Below, piece by piece: positions 7,913 through 12,577 of a DNA stretch of 12,577 nt. The translations under genes were made by a program, and so were the position numbers. Numbering within the stretch: position 1 is the first letter of the stretch; every line of letters begins with the position of its first letter. The notes under the pieces are model-generated. The model saw only the letters and a list, made by a program, of their open reading frames with translations. It ran no database searches and was not told the origin of the DNA. The DNA is from JBGPRB01 sp964422155 (GTDB lineage Bacteria; Chloroflexota; Dehalococcoidia; Dehalococcoidales; RBG-16-60-22): assembly GCA_964422155.1 (NCBI GenBank), contig CAYQZZ010000058.1:1-12577 (forward strand), written 5' to 3'.

Positions 7913-8080
7913 TCAAGATTCACAAGCAAATAAAGTTGTTGACCAGTTAAGCATGAGTATCTCATCTTTGACATCCAGCGGACGAACAATATATCCCTTG
8001 ACGGCGAAAACCTGGGCGACACCCGGTTCGATGAAACTGGCACCAATCACAGAAATAATTGTGACATCTTCAGCTAGCAT
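7913..8080 (-). pseudogene. Remnant of a 3-hydroxyacyl-CoA dehydrogenase, N-terminal NAD-binding part
   Basis: A 55-codon frame from ATG 8080 to TGA 7913. Residues 7-40 read TIISVIGASFIEPGVAQVFA and then VKGYIVRPLDVKDE, matching the first beta-alpha-beta unit of 3-hydroxyacyl-CoA dehydrogenases (typical pattern VIGAGxMGxGIAQVFAxxGYxVxLxDVxxE). The glycine motif is damaged: Gly-Ser-Phe-Ile-Glu replaces Gly-x-Gly-x-Met-Gly. After Asp-Glu-Ile-Leu the similarity stops and the frame ends 13 residues later, so the remainder of the Rossmann domain and the substrate domain are gone. Only a weak ribosome site (GAAAGAAG) precedes it. It sits 39 bp after the bicupin stop and 35 bp before the CoA-transferase ATG. 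It could still be translated as a short peptide, but deletion decay is the simplest reading. Confidence 0.65.
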
Positions 8081-8119
8081 AAATGTCTTCTTTCATTATT
8101 CAGTAATTCTGACCGGGGT

Positions 8120-8962
8120 TCATATATATTTAGCCAGGGTGTATAAGTCCATCTGAGGCGGTCCGGCTGAGCCTAGACAGATAAACGGTTCCTGGCTACG
8201 TCCGGCAGGGTTGCGAGTGCCGTGTTTGATTGGACGAGGTGCAAACATAACGTCTCCCTCTTCCATATCATACCATCGGTCAACTAAAAACCCCTGTCCA
8301 CGCCCTTGGAAAGCAAGTACAGTGTCTTCCGAACCCGGGTGAATGTGCACCTTGAATTCGACTCCCGGTGGATGTTTGGCTCTGTGTGAGCTGATCTTTC
8401 GCGCGCCCATCCCTGGCCAGACAACAAAGCGCATTTCGGCATCATATGCGGTGAAGAGGGCACCACAATCCACATTAGTTATAACTCCCGTCCCGGGGAT
8501 GCGAGCATCAAACTTGCCGCGGGCATCATAAGCAATGACCTGTCCTTCTTGGTCCTCAAATAGCTGATCCTCAGCACCAGGTAGGCACTCATATTCAGAG
8601 AGATACGGCACCTGCCAGCAGTAGCAAATGAAATCCTCCGAGTTGGTAGAAGGGTTTCTCGTGCCATGTTTCACATTCTCTGGTACGTAGATGACATCAC
8701 CCCTCCTAACCTCATACCAAAAGTCTCCCAGGAAGGCCTCTCCTTCACCTTTAAAGACCGCAATGACAACTTCTGAGATGGGGTGCATGTGAACCGTGTA
8801 GGTTTCTCCAGGCTTGTGGTAAATGACTTGGCACCCCGTAAGAGCGGAGCCCATTGATGGCGACATCAATAACTTAGTTCGGCAACCATACTTTATGGTA
8901 TCTGGTACCTCGTTCGGTTTGATGATTTTTCCTCTTTCTCTTACTTGAGACGGTGTAACCAT
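8120..8962 (-). CDS. Bicupin protein with two intact metal sites
   Basis: A 280-residue protein made of two cupin domains that look like an internal duplication. Domain 1: His58, His60, Glu64 (HMHPISE) and His99 (G-D-V-I-Y-V-P-E-N-V-K-H). Domain 2: His206, His208, Glu212 (HIHPGSE) and His247. Both second motifs end KHGTRNP, and F/R-W-Y-(E/D)-x-x-x-G-D-V precedes each. Both domains thus keep the three His and one Glu that bind Fe, Mn or another divalent ion in the cupin superfamily. Gentisate-dioxygenase-like, ureidoglycine-aminohydrolase-like and isomerase bicupins share this layout, so the activity is open; in an anaerobic operon an isomerase or hydrolase is as likely as an oxygenase. ATG 8962 follows AAGGGAGGGG. 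The preceding gene is a one-domain cupin. Confidence 0.85.
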   Translation of the reverse strand: MVTPSQVRERGKIIKPNEVPDTIKYGCRTKLLMSPSMGSALTGCQVIYHKPGETYTVHMHPISEVVIAVFKGEGEAFLGDFWYEVRRGDVIYVPENVKHGTRNPSTNSEDFICYCWQVPYLSEYECLPGAEDQLFEDQEGQVIAYDARGKFDARIPGTGVITNVDCGALFTAYDAEMRFVVWPGMGARKISSHRAKHPPGVEFKVHIHPGSEDTVLAFQGRGQGFLVDRWYDMEEGDVMFAPRPIKHGTRNPAGRSQEPFICLGSAGPPQMDLYTLAKYI

Positions 8963-9045
8963 TTGCCCCTCCCTTCTCGCAAGTTTGTGTGCTCCCTGTG
9001 GCGGGAACTGGAAACAGCCCCCCTAAGACATCGGAAAGCTCCATA

Positions 9046-9384
9046 CTAATAGCTAATAGCTACCAGCATGGTTACAGGCTTATTAGTCTTGTTTATGATT
9101 TCTCTTCCTTCATAGGGAGCGATGTAAAGTAATTCCATGGGGCCCAGGGTAAACTCCTCTTTCTTGGTCTTAACGGTAAGTTCTCCCTCCAGGACAATGT
9201 ATACCTTCTCTGTAGGTGAATCTTCGTAGCCGTATTCCGCCCCACCGCCGGGTAGGAAATAGGAAAGTCCCACCCAGAACTTCCCAGCCCCGGTCTCCTC
9301 CTTACCGCTTAGCTTAAGCACAGACACGTCAAAATGGCCGGGTGCCGCATAGGGCTTAACCTGATCCAGACTGACCTTTTTCAT
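9046..9384 (-). CDS. Small single-domain cupin lacking metal-binding histidines
   Basis: A 112-residue protein with a cupin barrel pattern: PGGGAEYGYEDSPTEKVYIV (45-64) then L-E-G-E, and G-P-M-E-L-L-Y-I-A-P (81-90) before E-I-I-N. The usual HxH of motif 1 is replaced (Tyr53 and Asp55 at the positions occupied by His58/His60 in the neighbouring bicupin); Glu59 is kept. The His of motif 2 is absent as well. The only histidine in the protein is His17, outside the motifs. It is therefore unlikely to bind metal in the usual way and may be a binding, regulatory or structural partner. The start ATG 9384 has an excellent AAAGGAGG site; the gap from the cyclase stop is 33 bp. Confidence 0.85.
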   Translation of the reverse strand: MKKVSLDQVKPYAAPGHFDVSVLKLSGKEETGAGKFWVGLSYFLPGGGAEYGYEDSPTEKVYIVLEGELTVKTKKEEFTLGPMELLYIAPYEGREIINKTNKPVTMLVAISY

Positions 9385-9417
9385 ATATCCTCCTTTATAA
9401 GTTGTGGATGTGCAGGA

Positions 9418-10227
9418 TTATTGTGTTCCGTATTTGTAAACGCGATCCGGCACCGGGTTCAGGTCTTTTTCATCGATATAGGCTACCATTCGGACAATTG
9501 AGCCATCGCCCATATACCAGCGAATTGGGAAGCCGGAGATTTTACATCTCTTGCCCACGACTTTAGCAATATCACCGCCGACATTTTCCCACCCCAGTAT
9601 TCCGTTCCGCATTAAGAGATTATGACAGGGTTCCCACTCCGGGAAATCCTCGATTACTTCATGACCACCAGAAAACTGCTTATATTCCTCAAAAAGGTCT
9701 TTTCTCAGCGGACCGGGACCATGCGGGCCAATGGCAGTGTGAAGCGGGTGGTCTAGAGCTTGCTGGTCCACGCCGACGGCTTTGACTTTATGGGCGACGA
9801 ACCACTCGCCGGCTTCTTTTCCCAATCCGGGTGAATAGCAGAAGTATTGGGTGCTGTCACCCCAGTATTTGTTCCAGCCAGTATGAACGATAACAATATC
9901 ACCTTCTTTCATCAGCAGCTTCTTATTGGCGGCATCCAGGTCTTTGGCGGTAATCAGCTCCCATTTCTTCTTGGGGATATCCCAGACTACGGCATCGCCA
10001 TAGTAGCAGGTCAGGGGAATTTCATGGGTAAAGCGGCCTCCCTCAAACACATGCGCTGGTGAATCGGCGTGGGTGGTACAGTGCATGGTAGTGGTAACTA
10101 CCTGAGAGAGCACTCCGGATTTAGCATGGTAATGCATGCGCTCAATCTTGACGTCGGCAAAATACGGCCACAGGGGCGAACCATTCCCGAACGGATGGCT
10201 TAAATCTACCAGTACTTCTTTTCCCAT
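9418..10227 (-). CDS. Cyclase-family metal-dependent hydrolase (PF04199 type)
   Basis: A 269-residue protein of the family that includes kynurenine formamidase KynB and isatin hydrolase, which use a metal-activated water to hydrolyse cyclic or amide C-N/C-C bonds. The opening VDLSHPFGNGSPLWP matches the family start, and the metal motif HxGTHxDxPxH is present as His49-Cys-Thr-Thr-His53-Ala-Asp55-Ser-Pro-Ala-His59, with Thr in place of Gly. Later family marks are VHTGW (around 115), VGVDQQALDHP (around 152) and the C-terminal N-L-L-M-R-N-G-I-L-G-W-E-N. It is about 50 residues longer than KynB, like the longer polyketide-cyclase and ring-hydrolase members. No signal peptide, so cytoplasmic. Start ATG 10227 follows GGGAGG. 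With a transhydroxylase-like subunit and SDRs nearby, opening of a cyclic diketone is a good hypothesis. Confidence 0.88.
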   Translation of the reverse strand: MGKEVLVDLSHPFGNGSPLWPYFADVKIERMHYHAKSGVLSQVVTTTMHCTTHADSPAHVFEGGRFTHEIPLTCYYGDAVVWDIPKKKWELITAKDLDAANKKLLMKEGDIVIVHTGWNKYWGDSTQYFCYSPGLGKEAGEWFVAHKVKAVGVDQQALDHPLHTAIGPHGPGPLRKDLFEEYKQFSGGHEVIEDFPEWEPCHNLLMRNGILGWENVGGDIAKVVGKRCKISGFPIRWYMGDGSIVRMVAYIDEKDLNPVPDRVYKYGTQ

Positions 10228-10261
10228 AACAGATACCTCCCTAAAAATTCACTTTCTTTGT

Positions 10262-10287
10262 TCTCAAGCTTGGATACAAGCTTGAGA
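10262..10287. promoter_or_regulatory. Perfect 11-bp stem-loop between ridA-like and cyclase genes
   Basis: TCTCAAGCTTG (10262-10272) and CAAGCTTGAGA (10277-10287) are exact reverse complements with a four-base loop. It lies in the largest gap of the operon (146 bp), 35 bp upstream of the cyclase start on the minus strand. No U-run follows, so it is not a standard intrinsic terminator. An operator, an mRNA processing or stability element, or an attenuator are the options. Confidence 0.6.
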
Positions 10288-10373
10288 CGGTTCCCTGATC
10301 ATCATACGATAATAACAAATTCTAGCCTGCGGGTTGTCATCCAGCACAGAGGGATTAAATATATCAACTAACG

Positions 10374-10820
10374 TTATTCCCTCTTAAGAACACCGATTAC
10401 ATCTATCTCTACCAAAAATTCAGGTTTTGCCAGACTGGCGACTTGCATAAAGGTACTAGCCGGTGGATTCTCCACCAAGAGAGGAGCATGCTTTTGATAA
10501 TACTCCAGCTCCGTCTTTCGCATGCGAGGGTAATCCTCTAAATTCTTGAGGAGTATGAGCGTCTTGACAATATTATTCATAGAACTACCGGCCTCTTCCA
10601 TGGCCATCCTGACTTTATCAAGGGCTATTACCATCTGCTCTTCAAGAATGTTCGTCTCTGTTCTGAGAGTTTCATCATTCTGACCTTGACAACCGGAGAC
10701 AAAAATTAGATTGCCAACCACGACAGACTTAGAGAACTTAGGTGCTTCGGGAGCCACATGGGGATAAGCCAGTTTCTTACCACCCCAATACTCTGGATAA
10801 TACTTCACTCCCCAGTCCAC
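10374..10820 (-). CDS. RidA/YjgF/UK114 family protein without the canonical arginine
   Basis: A 148-residue protein, about 20 residues longer at the N-terminus than E. coli RidA (128). Family marks: LIFVSGCQGQND (38-49), the A-L-D-K-V-R-M-A-M-E-E-A-G-S helix (66-79), IVKTLILLKNLEDYPRM (84-100), PPASTFMQV (119-127) and V-E-I-D-V-I-G-V near the end. RidA enamine/imine deaminases carry Arg (E. coli Arg105) in the PARS motif; here that position is Ser122, while the paired Glu is kept (Glu138). It therefore probably belongs to one of the RidA subfamilies with another role and should not be called a 2-iminobutanoate deaminase. The start is GTG 10820, seven bases after GGAGG; an out-of-frame ATG at 10825 is a dead end after six codons. 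Confidence 0.87.
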   Translation of the reverse strand: MDWGVKYYPEYWGGKKLAYPHVAPEAPKFSKSVVVGNLIFVSGCQGQNDETLRTETNILEEQMVIALDKVRMAMEEAGSSMNNIVKTLILLKNLEDYPRMRKTELEYYQKHAPLLVENPPASTFMQVASLAKPEFLVEIDVIGVLKRE

Positions 10821-10862
10821 TTCATTACCTCCTTACAAAAATCGGCTTTCCATCGCATACTG

Positions 10863-11627
10863 CTACCACGTAGTCACGCCGCCATCAATGTAGAGTACCT
10901 GCCCGGTGACAAAATTTGATGCCTTTGAAGCAAAGAATACGGTAGCTCCAACTATATCCTCCGGCATCGCCCATTTACCTAGAGGAATACGAGACTTCAT
11001 CATCTTGGCATAATCTGGATTGGCTAAGGCAGAACGGGTCAGGTCGGTCTCCACAATAGTGGGGGCAACTGCATTTACCAGCACATTATACTTGGCCCAC
11101 TCACAAGCTAGTGTTCGCGTCAGGGTATCCACGGCGCCTTTGCTGGCACAGTAGGCTGCATAGTCTGCCGGCAGCCCATATCTGCCTCTCACCGACGATA
11201 AGTTAACAATCTTACCGCTGCCTTGCTTGATCATTCCCCGGCCGATTGCCTGGCAGCAGAGGAATGTCCCTCGGGTATTAATATCCATTACCTGCTGCCA
11301 TTCATCGATGGGAAATGTATCAGCTGGCTTGCGAATGGATATACCGGCAGCATTTACCAGAATGTCAATACGTGGGAATTTTTCCAGAACACGCTTTACC
11401 ATACCGGCCACTGATTGCTCATCAGCCACGTCCACAGTAACCGCCAGCGACTGTCTGCCTTTAGCCCGTATCTCTCCGGCGGCATTTTCCAGGTGTTCAA
11501 GTTTACGGCTGGCTACGACAACATCCGCGCCAGCATCGGCCAGACCCAGAGCTTGAGCACGACCGATGCCACCGGCACCACCTGTCACTACAGCAACTTT
11601 ACCCGTCAAGTCAAATAAATCAGTCAT
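10863..11627 (-). CDS. SDR-family oxidoreductase, full catalytic tetrad
   Basis: A 254-residue classical SDR with TGGAGGIG (15-22) for NAD(P) binding, NAAG (92-95), Asn117 (INTRG), Ser145, and Tyr159-x-x-x-Lys163 in AYCASKGAV, plus the YIDGG end. Unlike the second SDR of the operon it has the complete N-S-Y-K set. Two SDRs of clearly different sequence in one operon suggest two separate redox steps. It starts 15 bp after the iron-sulphur subunit stop, with AAGGAGGG before ATG 11627, so it is almost certainly cotranslated with it. Phloroglucinol reductase is reported as an NADPH-dependent reductase acting directly after the transhydroxylase, and this gene is placed where such an enzyme would be; that is a context inference, as gluconate-5-dehydrogenase-type SDRs look alike. 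Confidence 0.9.
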   Translation of the reverse strand: MTDLFDLTGKVAVVTGGAGGIGRAQALGLADAGADVVVASRKLEHLENAAGEIRAKGRQSLAVTVDVADEQSVAGMVKRVLEKFPRIDILVNAAGISIRKPADTFPIDEWQQVMDINTRGTFLCCQAIGRGMIKQGSGKIVNLSSVRGRYGLPADYAAYCASKGAVDTLTRTLACEWAKYNVLVNAVAPTIVETDLTRSALANPDYAKMMKSRIPLGKWAMPEDIVGATVFFASKASNFVTGQVLYIDGGVTTW

Positions 11628-11642
11628 ATTATACCCTCCTTA

Positions 11643-12491
11643 TTATTCCTTTGTCTTGTCTAGGATTATATCACCCAGGTAACTATCAGTTTTCAGGTCA
11701 ACATCGATTGTCTTCGAGTCATATCCAGCACATTCCAACTTCACCGAGTACTTGCCAGCATCAAGTCCATCAAATTCGAGGTTTCCATAGTTGTTGGTAG
11801 TTGTCTTTACTGACTTGCCATTAGCTATCAGGGTCGCGGCCACACCCTCAGCACATTCATCCGTGTCTCCGTATATCACGGCACCAGCTACGAAGTGCTT
11901 GGTCATCTTATGAAGGTCTATGTAGTAGACCCGGGGTTTTGCCTTCCACTCGGGGTGGAAGACTTCGGCTTTAGCTGATTTTAACAATTTAGACACATCA
12001 CTTTCAGGGTCATCCAGGTCGCCGAAGGTTATACACTCACTTGGACAAGCCTGCACGCACCTTGGGATTTTGCCTTCCTCCAGCCTGTGGACACAGAAGG
12101 TACACTTTTGGGGGAGGTTCTTTTCTTCGTTCCAGAATATTACGCCGTAGGGACAGGCTTCTGGTTCCAGCAGTTGCTTCTGTTCGACGGCTTTCTGCGG
12201 GTCTATTACCACTATCCCGTCAGGTCTTTGATATACAGCACCATCCTTAGCAGCCTTAATGCAGGGCGCATCTTCGCATTGCATACAAGGTACAGGCATA
12301 TAAGCAACCTTAATGTACGGATATTTTCCACGCTCGTTCTTGGCAATGTTCATCCAGAATTGCCCGTGCTTAGGCTGAGCCGCGGTATAGGAAGGATAAT
12401 CGTTATCCCAGTATTCGTCCTTACAGGCGATGAAGCAGCAATAGCAAGCGATGCATTTTGATATATCAATTACAAAACCCCACTGTGTCAT
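11643..12491 (-). CDS. Iron-sulphur (beta) subunit of a molybdopterin enzyme, pyrogallol-phloroglucinol transhydroxylase-like
   Basis: A 282-residue electron-transfer subunit with ferredoxin-like cysteines: Cys13-x2-Cys16-x2-Cys19-x3-Cys23, then Cys69/72/77, Cys113 (ACPYGVIFWNEE), Cys130/133 (QKCTFC) and Cys145/149 (PRCVQACP). Twelve of these fit three [4Fe-4S] clusters. After about residue 199 comes a beta-rich domain (GDTDECAEGVAATLIANGKS, then N-N-Y-G-N-L-E-F-D-G-L-D-A-G-K-Y) with the carboxypeptidase-regulatory/transthyretin-like pattern. From memory, the small subunit of Pelobacter acidigallici transhydroxylase has this same order, including GAVYQRxDGIVxIDPxKA, CPYGVxxWNEE, KPRVYY and the C-terminal Ig-like domain at about 275 residues. 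No Tat signal or membrane helix is seen, so it is cytoplasmic. The second cluster lacks the usual fourth Cys after Cys77, as I recall for the Pelobacter protein. The catalytic subunit should lie just upstream. Confidence 0.88.
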   Translation of the reverse strand: MTQWGFVIDISKCIACYCCFIACKDEYWDNDYPSYTAAQPKHGQFWMNIAKNERGKYPYIKVAYMPVPCMQCEDAPCIKAAKDGAVYQRPDGIVVIDPQKAVEQKQLLEPEACPYGVIFWNEEKNLPQKCTFCVHRLEEGKIPRCVQACPSECITFGDLDDPESDVSKLLKSAKAEVFHPEWKAKPRVYYIDLHKMTKHFVAGAVIYGDTDECAEGVAATLIANGKSVKTTTNNYGNLEFDGLDAGKYSVKLECAGYDSKTIDVDLKTDSYLGDIILDKTKE

Positions 12492-12524
12492 GTTTATGTC
12501 CCCCGTTCTTTTATTTCTATTATT

Positions 12525-12577
12525 CTACTCCCATTTTTCTATTTCAATCAGGCAGGAGTTTGGAGCCATACCGCAGG
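12525..12577 (-). CDS. 3' end of upstream gene, probably the molybdopterin catalytic subunit (partial)
   Basis: On the minus strand the frame ending at the TAG of 12525-12527 gives the tail CGMAPNSCLIEIEKWE. A hydrophobic strand ending I-E-I-E-K is a usual C-terminus of DMSO-reductase-family large subunits, and the beta-subunit gene starts 33 bp later with a GGGGGA site. The two other frames also stop in this stretch and cannot be excluded. Assignment as the transhydroxylase-like alpha subunit rests mainly on the normal alpha-beta gene order. Confidence 0.45.
   Translation of the reverse strand, partial: CGMAPNSCLIEIEKWE

Noticed and set aside
7878..7916. TTG at 7916 as the CoA-transferase start
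   Set aside because: The extra 13 residues are not family-like and the strong GAGGAGG at 7887-7893 points to ATG 7877.
7768..8046. 92-codon minus-strand frame spanning the CoA-transferase start
   Set aside because: It is out of frame with both the dehydrogenase remnant and the CoA-transferase and resembles neither.
9418..10227. Naming the cyclase-family gene kynB
   Set aside because: Length, the Gly-to-Thr change and the lack of tryptophan-catabolism neighbours do not support kynurenine formamidase.
10288..10373. An internal promoter before the cyclase gene
   Set aside because: TATTAT and TGACA-like pieces are present on the minus strand but their spacing (about 20 bp) is poor, so I do not call it.
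12087..12461. 124-codon plus-strand open frame opposite the Fe-S subunit
   Set aside because: The minus strand encodes a clear ferredoxin-type protein there; the opposite frame shows no recognisable protein.

Overview
The window looks like a piece of an anaerobic bacterial chromosome. Gene style (CARDB/Ig-type membrane-anchored surface protein, universal stress protein remnant, CoA-transferase and SDR clusters, an iron-sulphur subunit of a molybdenum enzyme) recalls Dehalococcoidia or other uncultured subsurface Chloroflexi. That placement is inference; nothing here is a phylogenetic marker.

Layout. Positions 1-99 are the 3' end of an unrecognised plus-strand gene. A sigma-70-like promoter (266-295) precedes a very large secreted, membrane-anchored surface protein (339-4505): signal peptide, right-handed beta-helix, three Ig-like repeats, Gly-rich linker, ZU5-like region, two CARDB-like repeats, C-terminal membrane helix. 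A 1.3 kb gap with no intact gene follows. It holds a 13-bp direct repeat, a 10-bp inverted repeat, the exact 3' half of a tRNA gene (5143-5187; candidate integration attachment site) and a 5'-truncated, frameshifted universal stress protein gene (5301-5560).

From 12577 down to 5822 everything is on the minus strand and reads as one operon with short gaps and strong Shine-Dalgarno sites. In transcription order: the end of an upstream gene (probably the molybdopterin catalytic subunit), an iron-sulphur subunit closely resembling the small subunit of pyrogallol-phloroglucinol transhydroxylase, an SDR oxidoreductase, a RidA-like protein, a cyclase-family metal hydrolase, a single-domain cupin without metal-binding histidines, a bicupin with two intact metal sites, a 55-codon remnant of a 3-hydroxyacyl-CoA dehydrogenase, a CaiB/BaiF CoA-transferase and a second SDR.

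Working model (inference): the molybdenum enzyme rearranges or hydroxylates a polyhydroxylated aromatic or cyclic substrate, an SDR reduces the ring or a keto group, the cyclase-family hydrolase opens a cyclic 1,3-diketone, and the CoA-transferase activates the acid for beta-oxidation-like steps. This parallels the anaerobic phloroglucinol route, but the full gene set (two SDRs, two cupins, RidA, CaiB) is not one I recognise, so the operon is the main candidate for an undescribed pathway.
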